The translations under genes and the position numbers were made by a program. Positions 40,908 through 49,402 of a stretch of 64,000 nucleotides of DNA are shown one piece after another. Origin of the DNA: Chlamydiales bacterium (GTDB lineage Bacteria > Chlamydiota > Chlamydiia > Chlamydiales > JAAKFR01); NCBI GenBank assembly GCA_022601535.1, contig JAJACK010000005.1, positions 16,011 to 80,010 of the forward strand. Direction: 5' to 3'. The first letter of the stretch is position 1. Each line of letters begins with the position of its first letter. The notes under the pieces are model-generated. The model was not told the origin of the DNA. It made no database searches and saw only the letters and a program-made list of their open reading frames with translations.

Positions 40908-41773
40908 CAGAATTTCACCTCAGCGTTAAAATAGATTGCATTTTCACTAGCAAATCGGTTTTCCAGGGTGAATTGAAAACATTCAGACCCTGCAAGGGTA
41001 ACTCCAACCGCATACCCTACCACTTTTTGATTTGAGAGATTGTGGAGTGTAATAAAAGAGAAAGGGGTTCCATCGTCATCGATAGGTTCTACTGAGCGTC
41101 CCATATTCACCCAAGCGTGGGAGCAAGTCAAGCCGATATAGGGAAGAGCTTGAATACTTTGTGAAAGGCAAATTTGATAGGAAGCGCCAAGCCCAAACTG
41201 CCACTCTTGATATTTAAGGTTAGCAAGTTTTGAATAAGTCACAAATTCTGATGCAAAGGGGTTATCAATCGTTGAAATAGAAGATTTGCCTGCGAAATAT
41301 TGGGCCTCTCCTGCAAGTGCAAAATTGCGGCAGCTCCAAATCCTTCCACGCGATCCTACACTCCAAGAAAAATCAGTGTCAGTTTCAATTCTTACAACTG
41401 CTTGAAGTTGAGTAGGGCCTGTTCCACTGAAAGAAGTTTGAGGTGTTTCAATCATAAAACTAGACACTCCAAACGTTGCAAAAATATCGAGTCGATTGCG
41501 ATAGTTGAAAACAATTTCTCCACTATCAGTCTGCATCTCAAATAAATGAATCGAACTATGATTTTCATGTTGATCAACTTCCATGTGACGGTTGATCACA
41601 CCATCGTGTACATACCCAATACGGGTAGAGATCAAATGATTGCAAAAAAGAGGAAGGGAGTCATCAAAGTATCCTTCTTTGCAAAAGAGACTTGGATTCC
41701 ATGGATTCCCAAAAGGAAGTGCTTCCAAGGAGAGAGTTAGGAGAAATAAACAGAGAAAAAAATGTTTAATCAA
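40907..41773 (-). CDS. MOMP-like outer membrane porin, paralogue 3
   Basis: 288 aa. Signal peptide MIKHFFLCLFLLTLSLEA, mature start LPFGNPWNPSLFCKEGYFDD, shared barrel blocks (ETDTDFSWSVGSRGRIWSC, LKYQEWQFGLGASYQICLSQ, TCSHAWVNMGRSVEPIDDDG), and the terminal FASENAIYFNAEVKF. The segment AWVNMG-S-EPIDDDGTP is nearly identical in paralogue 2, showing recent duplication or conversion. It overlaps paralogue 4 by 4 bp and touches paralogue 2 by one base. Confidence 0.85.
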   Translation of the reverse strand: MIKHFFLCLFLLTLSLEALPFGNPWNPSLFCKEGYFDDSLPLFCNHLISTRIGYVHDGVINRHMEVDQHENHSSIHLFEMQTDSGEIVFNYRNRLDIFATFGVSSFMIETPQTSFSGTGPTQLQAVVRIETDTDFSWSVGSRGRIWSCRNFALAGEAQYFAGKSSISTIDNPFASEFVTYSKLANLKYQEWQFGLGASYQICLSQSIQALPYIGLTCSHAWVNMGRSVEPIDDDGTPFSFITLHNLSNQKVVGYAVGVTLAGSECFQFTLENRFASENAIYFNAEVKF

Positions 41774-42630
41774 AATTTAAACTCCGCATTTAAGTTGATG
41801 GCATTTTCACTTGCAAATCGTTTTTCCAAAGTGAGCTGAAAACGGTCACACCCAGCAAGGGTGAGGCCTACTGCATATCCCCATAGCCTTTGACTTTTAA
41901 GAGGATTTAAAACAAGTGTAAAAGAGGGGTTAGGAATTGCACTAATAGGTTCTATAGATTTTCCCATATTCACCCATGCATTCGACCATGTCAATCCTAT
42001 AAATGGAAGGGCTTGAATTGTTTGTGAAAGACAGAATTGATAGGTTGCGCCAAGTCCAAATTGCCACTCTTGGTATTTGATACTCGCTAGATTGGCATAA
42101 GTTGCAACAATTGAAGAGCGAAATACCTCGATCATTGTAATAGATGGTTTTGTATAGAAATAATTCCCCTCACCACCTAGAGCAAAAGAGCCACACTGCC
42201 AAATAGTCCCTGCTCCTCCGATTCCCCAAGCAAAGTCTGATGCTGTATGAATATAAACTGTTTGGTTATCATTAAGAGAGGGGGAAAATGCTCCTGTGGG
42301 GGTTTGAATGTAGCAATTTGATGCGCCAAAAATACCGTAGACATTGACCCGCTCACAAAAATTAAGTGTCACTTTTCCAGCATTCGTATTGATAGAAAAG
42401 TCGTGGATACTATGTTCATTATTATTTCGATCTGTCGATTTTAAATGTCGATTGGAGACATAATCGCCCGAGAACCCAACACGAGCATCAATCCAGTTGC
42501 AAGCAGGGGGGAGACAGTCGGTAAATGGGGCTGCGCCATCGCAAAAAAGAGCTGCATTCCATGGATTCCCAAGAGGAAGGGCTGCAAGCGAGACGTTAAA
42601 AATGGTAAAAAAAACTAAATAACGTAGCAT
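41770..42630 (-). CDS. MOMP-like outer membrane porin, paralogue 4 (first of a tandem trio)
   Basis: 286 aa. Signal peptide MLRYLVFFTIFNVSLAA, mature start LPLGNPWNAALFCDGAAPFT, then VGFSGDYVSNRHLKST, which resembles the VRTGFYGDYVFNRHLE of paralogue 1. Shared blocks HTASDFAWGIGGAGTIWQCG and IKYQEWQFGLGATYQFCLSQ, terminal NLNAEFKF. It heads the trio. TAAAAT lies 6 nt before the ATG with a weak TTTACG at 16 nt, so the transcript may be nearly leaderless. Confidence 0.85.
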   Translation of the reverse strand: MLRYLVFFTIFNVSLAALPLGNPWNAALFCDGAAPFTDCLPPACNWIDARVGFSGDYVSNRHLKSTDRNNNEHSIHDFSINTNAGKVTLNFCERVNVYGIFGASNCYIQTPTGAFSPSLNDNQTVYIHTASDFAWGIGGAGTIWQCGSFALGGEGNYFYTKPSITMIEVFRSSIVATYANLASIKYQEWQFGLGATYQFCLSQTIQALPFIGLTWSNAWVNMGKSIEPISAIPNPSFTLVLNPLKSQRLWGYAVGLTLAGCDRFQLTLEKRFASENAINLNAEFKF

Positions 42631-42671
42631 GGCCTTATTTTAGCCAATTCAATGAATTCGTAAAGTTTTTT

Positions 42672-43886
42672 TTATCCTGTATTGAGACTTTTGATGATGA
42701 CAGACTTAATTCCTAAAAGTCCAGTTTCTTCTGCTGTGAGTTCAAGTTGATCAAATTGAAGGCTATCTCCACATTCTGGTGCGGTTCCCAGTTTTGTGAT
42801 CATCAATTGGGCAAGTGTTTCAACCCCATTGCTAGGAAGACGCATGCCGTACTCTTTGTTGAAGTCTGAAATCTTTTTGTTTCCTGCAAAGGTGCGTTGG
42901 ATGAGGGGGAGAGGAATTAAGTTGCGGTTTTTCTGTTCTTGCTTAACTTCGCCAAAAATGGTTCTTAAAATAGTGTTTAAGGAGAGAATTCCAACTGCAG
43001 ATCCCTTTGGCCCTAAAACAATGGCAAGTTCCTGATGGTTGCTCCGAAATTGTTGGAGGATCTCGGTGAGACGACATCCTTGGGTGATAAACCAGGGGGA
43101 ATGGGCCACTTCGCGAACAGATTTTTCATCGGGAAGGGAGGTGAGATCTGTGGGAAAAACGATGGCGACAATATTGGTGATGCTGTTGTGGTAGAGGGGG
43201 AAATAGGGTTGGGTAGAGGAGCGATATTTATAACGCAGTTCTCCTACAGTGGAATTCGAGCAAAAGAGTTCAACATGGTCGAGCTTAGTCATTGCTTCAA
43301 CAGCTCTTTTGCTTCGAAGAGAAAAGATATTTGCAACAACGAGGTTAAAATCATCACTCTCTTGTTGACCCGCTTCAAGAGTCCTTTGGAGTTCTTCTCT
43401 CGAAAGGTTGAGCTCAAACGCTTCTTTCGGTTTTCCAAGAAGGCGATAGAAGAGGTGGATGATGAGGTTGAGGGTCCATATAATAGGTGAAAAAATCCGG
43501 TAGGTAAAATAGACGATAGGAGTTCCGAGCATAATCACATGTTCAGAACAGCGCCTTGCAGCAAAAAGGGGAGTGAGTTCTGCAAAAATAATGACGAGGA
43601 AAATTTGAGTGAGCGGAGCTAAGTCAGGATCGAGATGGACAGAGCTATAGAATTCACGCGCCGATTGAGAGCCAATTTGGAGGGCAATATTAACCCCTAA
43701 CATAACAGAGCCAAAAAGACGGTACGGCTTTTGTAGAAGATACTGAAGCCAGATAGCTCTTTTCAATCCTTGGCTTGCGTAGTATTGAAGGCGGATCCGG
43801 TTAAAAGAGAGAGCCGCCATCTCTATCATGGAATAACACCCCTGAACAACGATGCAAAATAGAGTGAGGAGAAGCCAGGTGATCAT
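42672..43886 (-). CDS. CorC/HlyC-type membrane protein (DUF21 + CBS), second of a pair
   Basis: 404 aa. The N-terminal DUF21 domain has about four membrane helices (residues 1-20, 55-75, 88-108, 120-145), with the GCYSMIEMAALSFNRIRLQY and IIFAELTPLFAARR (family EIxPK variant) motifs. A CBS-pair region follows (about 195-310) and a short CorC_HlyC-like C-terminal part. Relatives act in magnesium or cobalt efflux, or affect membrane ion balance. The ELTP motif differs from the usual GEIxPK. It overlaps the upstream paralogue by 4 bp; the pair corresponds to CT256-CT257 of C. trachomatis from memory. Confidence 0.82.
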   Translation of the reverse strand: MITWLLLTLFCIVVQGCYSMIEMAALSFNRIRLQYYASQGLKRAIWLQYLLQKPYRLFGSVMLGVNIALQIGSQSAREFYSSVHLDPDLAPLTQIFLVIIFAELTPLFAARRCSEHVIMLGTPIVYFTYRIFSPIIWTLNLIIHLFYRLLGKPKEAFELNLSREELQRTLEAGQQESDDFNLVVANIFSLRSKRAVEAMTKLDHVELFCSNSTVGELRYKYRSSTQPYFPLYHNSITNIVAIVFPTDLTSLPDEKSVREVAHSPWFITQGCRLTEILQQFRSNHQELAIVLGPKGSAVGILSLNTILRTIFGEVKQEQKNRNLIPLPLIQRTFAGNKKISDFNKEYGMRLPSNGVETLAQLMITKLGTAPECGDSLQFDQLELTAEETGLLGIKSVIIKSLNTG

Positions 43887-45109
43887 TTCAACCTCCTTAC
43901 ATAGATCCGTTTGATTCGGTGGGGTTCAGATGAGAGGATTTGGAAAAGAAAATTTTCCCATGTGTAGGTTGTTCCACTTTTAGGAATTTCTCCCAATCGC
44001 TCTGTAAGCCAACCTCCTAGAGTGACCATTTTGTTTTTTGTGGGAAGAGACTTATTGAAGAGAGAGGTGAACTCACATAATTCTAATTTTCCACTTGCAA
44101 TCAGAACATTTTCTGATGGTTGAGTGTACCGTCGATTTTTCTCTTCTGTTTGGAAAAATTTCCCCACAACGAGCTCAAAAATATCTTCGTCGGTAATCAA
44201 TCCTGAGATTAAGCCGTATTCATCAACAGCAAGAGCCATTGTTTCGTTTTGCTCCAAAAAGCGGTGTGAAAGAGCGTGAAGAGGAGTGGCTTCAGGAACA
44301 TAGAAAGGTTTTCTCAAAAAGGGGATCAGATCCATTCCTGTTTGAATTTTATGACGATGGATGAAAAAATCTATGGAGAAAAGAATGCCCACCATGTTTT
44401 GCAATTCTCCCTTACAGACAGGGATGCGTGCATACGCTCTTTTCCCAAATTTTTCGATCAATTGGGTGAGGGGGGCATCGAGATTGTAGAAAAAAATCTC
44501 ATCGCGGGGATGCATTCGTTCTTTAGTTGTCTGACCTATTAAGGAGAGATAGCCTTGAACCCACCTCGCCTCATTTGGATCTAAAATCCCCATTTCTTCA
44601 GAATTTTTGAGTAGATATCCCATCTCTTCTTTTGAAATTTCTTTGTTTGGCTTGAGAAAGAAGAATAGATTGCGCGAGATCGAAGTGGTGACTGCTGTAA
44701 TAAATGAGCGAATAGGTCCTAAAAGGCGCTGCAAAAACAGAATCATAGGAGCGACTCGATAAGCGATATGCTTGTTATAGGGGAGGGCAAATGTTTTGGG
44801 GAGAATTTCTCCAATAAAAAGGGTTAAAACAAGGGGGATTCCCACTTTCATCAGCCAGCTTGATGTTTCCCCAAAAAGATTGGCAGCGGTGTTTTGCAAC
44901 AAGATATTTGCACATACATCGCAAAACAAAAGAGTGACGAGTAGATCACGAGGCCGTTTTAGTAGATTTGTAGCGGTCTTTTTTTGTTTGTCTTGAGCGT
45001 ATGTTTGTAAGTCTGTGGAACTCAAAGAAAAAAGAGCAACTTGGGAAAAGGAGAGAAATCCTGATAGAAGAACGAATCCAATTACAAGTAAAAGAAGAAG
45101 CGCTGTCAA
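43883..45109 (-). CDS. CorC/HlyC-type membrane protein (DUF21 + CBS), first of a pair
   Basis: 408 aa. DUF21 domain with FLSFSQVALFSLSSTDLQTY, FCDVCANILLQNTAANLFGE and LFIGEILPKTFALPYNKHIA (the canonical GEIxPK motif). Then the CBS pair: TTKERMHPRDEIFFYNLD, RIPVCKGELQNMVGILFSID and MALAVDEYGLISGLITDEDI, where VDEYG is the typical CorC CBS signature. The C-terminal CorC_HlyC domain has VTLGGWLTERLGEIPKSGTT. It is the better-preserved member of the pair. It overlaps the small coiled-coil gene by 4 bp. Confidence 0.88.
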   Translation of the reverse strand: MTALLLLLVIGFVLLSGFLSFSQVALFSLSSTDLQTYAQDKQKKTATNLLKRPRDLLVTLLFCDVCANILLQNTAANLFGETSSWLMKVGIPLVLTLFIGEILPKTFALPYNKHIAYRVAPMILFLQRLLGPIRSFITAVTTSISRNLFFFLKPNKEISKEEMGYLLKNSEEMGILDPNEARWVQGYLSLIGQTTKERMHPRDEIFFYNLDAPLTQLIEKFGKRAYARIPVCKGELQNMVGILFSIDFFIHRHKIQTGMDLIPFLRKPFYVPEATPLHALSHRFLEQNETMALAVDEYGLISGLITDEDIFELVVGKFFQTEEKNRRYTQPSENVLIASGKLELCEFTSLFNKSLPTKNKMVTLGGWLTERLGEIPKSGTTYTWENFLFQILSSEPHRIKRIYVRRLK

Positions 45110-45402
45110 TTAAAACTCACTTTTTTTTGCCCCTCAGGAACAAGGCCAAGTTTACGCATCAAGGTTAATTCAATCCACTGTGGATCATTTTGAGAGGCGA
45201 TCTGCTCTTTTAAATCGATCCTTTTTTCAATGGCAGCTTTTGAAGAGAGTTCAATCTTTTCAAAGCGTAACTCAAGATGCCTCTGTTCCTCTTTACGTTT
45301 AGAGATCGCCCGGTCATAGGTAAACAAGCAGATGAGAACAAAAAGAATTGCCCACCACGATTTTACAACAAGTTCATCAAAGAGCCTTGACCGCTTATTC
45401 AT
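45106..45402 (-). CDS. Small single-span coiled-coil protein (FtsB/DivIC-like layout)
   Basis: 98 aa. Cytoplasmic N-terminal 12 residues, one membrane helix at about 14-30 ([17 protein letters not shown]), a charged coiled coil (31-72), and a C-terminal [20 protein letters not shown]. That last stretch recalls the YIExxARxxLGxVxPGE end of FtsB/DivIC cell-division proteins. A septum-formation role is possible but rests on this resemblance only. It is encoded between dcd and the CorC genes with 4-bp overlaps on both sides. Confidence 0.6.
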   Translation of the reverse strand: MNKRSRLFDELVVKSWWAILFVLICLFTYDRAISKRKEEQRHLELRFEKIELSSKAAIEKRIDLKEQIASQNDPQWIELTLMRKLGLVPEGQKKVSFN

Positions 45403-45950
45403 AGGATGGGTGTTGTTATTCCTCTTTGTTTTAGGTATTTACCTTTTTTGTCTGCGTAAGATATCTGACACTCATGCGTCGCTTCTAAGAAAAGGACTTG
45501 AGCGATCCCTTCATTGGCATAAATCTTAGCTGGCAAAGGAGTTGTATTAGAAATTTCGATTGTCACATGCCCTTCCCATTCAGGCTCAAAAGGTGTGACA
45601 TTGACGATGATTCCACATCTTGCATAAGTAGATTTTCCAAGGCAAATGGTCAAGATATTGCGGGGGATGCGGAAATACTCCACACTTCGGGCGAGGGCAA
45701 ATGAATTTGGAGGAATAATACAAAACTCATCTTGAATATCGATAAAAGCATCTTCTGTAAAATTTTTTGGGTCAACAACGGTGTTGTACACATTTGTAAA
45801 AACCTTGAATTCATCGGCGACCCGCAAGTCGTAGCCGTAGCTCGATGTTCCATAACTGATTACGCCATCGCGAACCTGGTCATCTTCAAATGGTTCGATC
45901 ATTCCTTTTCTCGCCATTTCCTTAATCCATCTATCTTCTTTTAACGTCAT
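45399..45950 (-). CDS. dcd: dCTP deaminase
   Basis: 183 aa. Converts dCTP to dUTP for thymidylate synthesis. [40 protein letters not shown] and [20 protein letters not shown] with [20 protein letters not shown] are the trimeric dUTPase-fold motifs, including the catalytic Glu in EPEWEG. GAGGTGAT lies 3 nt before the ATG. It lies divergent from ruvB as in C. trachomatis, where dcd and ruvB are neighbours. Confidence 0.95.
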   Translation of the reverse strand: MTLKEDRWIKEMARKGMIEPFEDDQVRDGVISYGTSSYGYDLRVADEFKVFTNVYNTVVDPKNFTEDAFIDIQDEFCIIPPNSFALARSVEYFRIPRNILTICLGKSTYARCGIIVNVTPFEPEWEGHVTIEISNTTPLPAKIYANEGIAQVLFLEATHECQISYADKKGKYLKQRGITTPIL

Positions 45951-45969
45951 TGATCACCTCATATTTAGA

Positions 45970-45999
45970 TTGCCAATTTTCCACATGAGGCGGTATTCT
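45970..45999 (+). promoter_or_regulatory. ruvB: ruvB promoter, leaderless type
   Basis: TTGCCA (45970-45975), 18-nt spacer, TATTCT (45994-45999), 8 nt to the ATG at 46008. No Shine-Dalgarno. Confidence 0.55.
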
Positions 46000-46007
46000 T
46001 TCAAGAT

Positions 46008-47015
46008 ATGAAAAAAGAATATGTGGAGTCGACTCTGGTAGAAGAAGATCTTAACTTCGAGATTCCACTTCGTCCTCAAACTTTAGACGAATTTGTAGGC
46101 CAAGAAGAGATTAAAGAGAGGTTGCAGATCTTTGTTGGAGCTGCAAAAAAACGGAAAGAAGCTCTTGGGCACTGTCTTCTTTCAGGCCCTCCTGGTTTGG
46201 GAAAAACAACTTTAGCCAATATTATTGCAAATTCGATGGAAGCATCGATTGTTGTTACGTCAGGACCTGTCTTAGAGAAGCCGGCAGACCTTGCAGGTAT
46301 TTTGACCAACTTGCAAGAAGGGGATGTCCTTTTTATCGATGAAATTCACAGGCTCAACCGAGTTCTTGAAGAGTATCTTTATCCAGCGATGGAAGATTTT
46401 GTCCTCGATTTAATGATCGATACAGGACCCAGTGCACGTTCTGTTCAGATGAAACTCAATCGATTCACACTGATCGGAGCGACAACCCGTTCTGGACAAA
46501 TTACAGCTCCGATGCGCTCCCGTTTTGCATTTAGTTGTCGGTTGGACTACTACTCGCCTGAAGTTGTGGAAAAAATCTTGACCCGCTCGACTCAGATCCT
46601 TAAGCTCAATATCGAGCAGAGCGGCTTGATTGAAATAGCAAGAAGAGCAAGAGGCACTCCTCGAATTGCCAACAATCTTCTCCGATGGGTGCGCGACTAC
46701 ATTGAAATGAACGCTTGTGAAGTTGTTGATCAGAAAATTGTTTCAAAAGCGCTTGGAATGCTTGCAATTGATGAGAAAGGGCTGGATGAAATTGACAAAA
46801 AAATTCTCGATGTGATTATCGATCACTATGCAGGGGGGCCTGTTGGATTGAATACACTGGCCATCGCGATCGGAGAGATGGGGCAAACCATTGAAGAGGT
46901 GTATGAGCCATACCTTATCTTACAGGGATTCATCAAGCGGACGCCGAGGGGAAGAGTAGCAACATCGCTTGCATATAAACATTTAAAAAAGAAAGAAAAT
47001 AAAAGCATATTTTAA
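46008..47015 (+). CDS. ruvB: Holliday junction branch migration helicase RuvB
   Basis: 335 aa AAA+ motor that drives branch migration with RuvA. RPQTLDEFVGQEEIKERLQI is the N-terminal signature, Walker A is GPPGLGKTTLANIIA, Walker B LFIDEIHRLNR, sensor 1 IGATTRSG, the arginine finger region MRSRFAFSCRLDYY, and the C-terminal winged helix ends RTPRGRVATSLAYKHL. Full length and intact. The SpoIID-like gene follows 10 nt later. Confidence 0.97.
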   Translation: MKKEYVESTLVEEDLNFEIPLRPQTLDEFVGQEEIKERLQIFVGAAKKRKEALGHCLLSGPPGLGKTTLANIIANSMEASIVVTSGPVLEKPADLAGILTNLQEGDVLFIDEIHRLNRVLEEYLYPAMEDFVLDLMIDTGPSARSVQMKLNRFTLIGATTRSGQITAPMRSRFAFSCRLDYYSPEVVEKILTRSTQILKLNIEQSGLIEIARRARGTPRIANNLLRWVRDYIEMNACEVVDQKIVSKALGMLAIDEKGLDEIDKKILDVIIDHYAGGPVGLNTLAIAIGEMGQTIEEVYEPYLILQGFIKRTPRGRVATSLAYKHLKKKENKSIF

Positions 47016-47025
47016 GGAAATAGTT

Positions 47026-47826
47026 ATGAGACTTGGACAATTAATTGTAATGGGAGCACTTCTCCTTTCAACACTACACGGAGCAAAGGTGCATGGACCT
47101 ACAGAAGAAGCCCTCTCTCCAATCGGCCCCACAATTCGAGTTTTGATTGCAAAATCGGTCTCCTCAGCGCTGATTGAAGCAAAGGGGGGGTATCGGGTAA
47201 TCAGACCTGAAACAGGGTTTACATTGAGCTCCGGCTCCGTCGGAAAACGGTATGTCGTGCATGCGATTGATCAAGGGTTGAGATGGGGAGAAGAATTTCC
47301 TGGAGTTTCAACTTGTAAAGTGATTCCAACGAATCGACAAACTGTCTTTTATGTGAACGGCTACCAATATAAAGGAGCGCTTGGTCTCTATCTCGATCAA
47401 AACCGGTTGGTTACAATTGTCAATGAAGTCCCTATTGAAGACTACTTAAGATCGGTTTTAGCACTAAAATTTGAAAAACCGATGTCCAAAGAAGCGTTAT
47501 CTGCAATGGTCATTGGAGCTCGAACAGAGGCGTACGCAAAGGCTATCTCAGGTCGAGCGGGTCAAGTCCCATGGGATGTGGTCTCATCAAAAGTGGGTTA
47601 CTTTGGAAATGGAGTTGCTCTTCAAAAAAATGGAGTCGAAGAGGGAGTTGAACACACCCGCTTTATGGTGATGGAATCAAAAGGAGGAGAACCTCTCAAA
47701 GAAGTGCGCCTAATTCCTTCAAAAATAGAAGAACTTGCTAAGGCTGGGCAAGATGCAAAACGGATTTTACAAAGCTGTTTTCCTCACTCTCATTTAAATG
47801 TGACAACTGATCCGGCGATTAGATAA
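47026..47826 (+). CDS. spoIID: SpoIID/LytB domain protein
   Basis: 266 aa. Signal peptide about 1-20 (MRLGQLIVMGALLLSTLHGA). The SpoIID domain is clear at about 120-185: LVTIVNEVPIEDYLRSVLAL and SKEALSAMVIGARTEAYAKA (the VPxEDYL...E...AL-A-ARTxA pattern). SpoIID enzymes cleave denuded glycan strands, and chlamydial homologues have been tied to peptidoglycan remodelling at the division site. AAGGA lies 8 nt before the ATG. The position behind ruvB corresponds to CT041 from memory. The glgX that follows in C. trachomatis is missing here. Confidence 0.83.
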   Translation: MRLGQLIVMGALLLSTLHGAKVHGPTEEALSPIGPTIRVLIAKSVSSALIEAKGGYRVIRPETGFTLSSGSVGKRYVVHAIDQGLRWGEEFPGVSTCKVIPTNRQTVFYVNGYQYKGALGLYLDQNRLVTIVNEVPIEDYLRSVLALKFEKPMSKEALSAMVIGARTEAYAKAISGRAGQVPWDVVSSKVGYFGNGVALQKNGVEEGVEHTRFMVMESKGGEPLKEVRLIPSKIEELAKAGQDAKRILQSCFPHSHLNVTTDPAIR

Positions 47827-47831
47827 AAGGT

Positions 47832-47860
47832 TTGGTATAAAATCAATTGAATGGTATAAA
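47832..47860 (+). promoter_or_regulatory. Promoter of the secretion chaperone gene
   Basis: TTGGTA (47832-47837), 17-nt spacer, TATAAA (47855-47860). The leader is about 24 nt with AAGGACGG as ribosome site, an ordinary leadered promoter. Confidence 0.55.
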
Positions 47861-47890
47861 TGCTTGTAAAATAATAAAAAAGGACGGTCT

Positions 47891-48391
47891 ATGTCATTTG
47901 AGAATGCAAAAGAAAATTTAAAAGAGTTTGGTAAGGAGCTGGGCCTTGAAGGGTTGCAGTATGATGAAAATAACACTTGTATTTTGGGAATCGATGATGA
48001 ATTTTCGATGCACCTCACATACGAACCAAACTCCGACCGTCTTTATGTCTATTCTCCACTTCTAGACGGATTGCCAAAAAATGAAGGGATCAGACTCAAG
48101 CTTTTTGAAAAACTTTTAGAAGGCTCTATGCTCGGTGGCCAAATGGCTGGTGGAGGTGTTGGGGTTGCTGTGAAAGAAGAGTTGATCTTATTGCACTGTG
48201 TGATCGATATGGCTCACGCAGTTCCTTCTCTTCTACGTGCATTTGCCCCTCTCTATGTTGAAACAGTTGAGAAATGGCGCACTGTTTGCCGTGATATTAG
48301 TGAAGGACGGGAGCCGTCTGTTGACACAATGCCACAACCTCCTACCCCGGGTGGTCCTTCTCCAACACCAGGTGTAGGAATCAGAGCTTAA
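47891..48391 (+). CDS. Type III secretion chaperone, CesT/SycE family (Slc1-like)
   Basis: 166 aa. A small acidic protein with the alpha-beta-beta-beta-alpha-beta-beta-alpha order of class I chaperones: helix ENAKENLKEFGKELGLEGLQ, strands CILGIDDEFSMHLTYEP and RLYVYSPLLDGLP, helix LKLFEKLLEGSMLGG, strand ELILLHCVIDM and a final helix AFAPLYVETVEKWRTV. The gene order ruvB-spoIID-chaperone-ssb-pepA matches CT040-CT045, where CT043 is Slc1, the chaperone of early effectors such as Tarp. The Pro-rich C-terminal 30 residues are an extension. The 3' end overlaps the next gene by 4 bp. Confidence 0.85.
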   Translation: MSFENAKENLKEFGKELGLEGLQYDENNTCILGIDDEFSMHLTYEPNSDRLYVYSPLLDGLPKNEGIRLKLFEKLLEGSMLGGQMAGGGVGVAVKEELILLHCVIDMAHAVPSLLRAFAPLYVETVEKWRTVCRDISEGREPSVDTMPQPPTPGGPSPTPGVGIRA

Positions 48392-48906
48392 AGAGATCTC
48401 TTGAACTCTTCATAGAGTTCAATAAACTTCCCTTTATAGAGCTCTTTATTCCAAGGATTTTCAGCTTCGCTGACAAAGTAATTGAGAAAAACCGACAGCT
48501 TTTTGTTGTCGGTTTTTATTGTTTTAGCAAGGTCTGCAGCTTCTTGGATAATCGTTGCAAGCAATGCTTTTGGATGACGGAGAAAAGGGCGCAGAATAAA
48601 CGGCCGTTTTATCTGTAAAAGGGAGGCTCCTTCATGAAAAAGAGCGAGGAGCTCTTCTTTCGGATCTTTTTTATCTATAGGATATTTTGGCTTTGAACTT
48701 GTCTCTTCGTTGTAATCGAGATCGATCTGTGTAAGTCGTTGCTTTAATTCAACAATGTCTCTTTGTTTTTTTGCGATCAAAGAGGAGAGTTTAGAGCCCT
48801 CTTTTGGGTGGTAGTGAGATAGGCGACACTGTTTTTCCCTAAGAGAAAAGATGAGCTCTTTTAAATGCTCGATTTTTTCATACAATGCTTCTCGTTGCTC
48901 TTCCAT
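48388..48906 (-). CDS. Hypothetical coiled-coil protein, 172 aa
   Basis: No family recognised. The N-terminal 60 residues are a heptad-rich coiled coil (IEHLKELIFSLREKQCRLSH and IAKKQRDIVELKQRLTQIDL). A charged linker leads to a helical C-terminal half with RPFILRPFLRHPKALLATII and WNKELYKGKFIELYEEFKRS. No signal or membrane segment. It lies opposite to and overlapping the chaperone gene's 3' end and divergent from ssb. Confidence 0.6.
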   Translation of the reverse strand: MEEQREALYEKIEHLKELIFSLREKQCRLSHYHPKEGSKLSSLIAKKQRDIVELKQRLTQIDLDYNEETSSKPKYPIDKKDPKEELLALFHEGASLLQIKRPFILRPFLRHPKALLATIIQEAADLAKTIKTDNKKLSVFLNYFVSEAENPWNKELYKGKFIELYEEFKRSL

Positions 48907-48958
48907 TATATCTTACAGTTTATTATGCTCCTCTTAAAACGTCAAATGGGTAGTACAT

Positions 48959-49402
48959 ATGAATCTTATAGAAATTGCAGGTTTTTTAGGAGCGGATGCG
49001 GAAGAACGCTTCACTTCAACAGGGAAACGGGTTGTCTCACTTCGAGTTGCAGCTCGCACAAGGCATAATGGAAAAGACGACACCATTTGGTGGCGGGTCA
49101 ACATCTGGGGAGATCGGTATGATAGAATGCTCCCTTTCCTTAAAAAAGGAAGCGCAGTCATTGTTGTTGGAGAAATGAGCAAACCAGAGATTTACACAGC
49201 AAAAGATGGAACGCCTCAGCTTTCGTTATCCATGACAGCTGAAATCATCAAGTTCAGCCCGTTTGGACGGCCTGATCGAGATCAAAAGTCGGAACAACCA
49301 CAAATGGCAAAAACTTCTGCAGAAGAACAATTTGCAAGCTATGGTGGAGGAAGTTCTGGAACAAGTGAAAGTGTGACAACTGGGGATGATCTGCCGTTTT
49401 GA
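48959..49402 (+). CDS. ssb: Single-stranded DNA-binding protein
   Basis: 147 aa. An OB-fold with IEIAGFLGADAEERFTSTGK, TIWWRVNIWGDRYDRMLPFL and KKGSAVIVVGEMSKPEIYTA, a Gly/Ser-rich linker, and the acidic partner-binding tail DDLPF at the C-terminus. Shorter than E. coli SSB (178) but typical of chlamydiae. Its stop codon overlaps the TTG start of pepA. Confidence 0.95.
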   Translation: MNLIEIAGFLGADAEERFTSTGKRVVSLRVAARTRHNGKDDTIWWRVNIWGDRYDRMLPFLKKGSAVIVVGEMSKPEIYTAKDGTPQLSLSMTAEIIKFSPFGRPDRDQKSEQPQMAKTSAEEQFASYGGGSSGTSESVTTGDDLPF

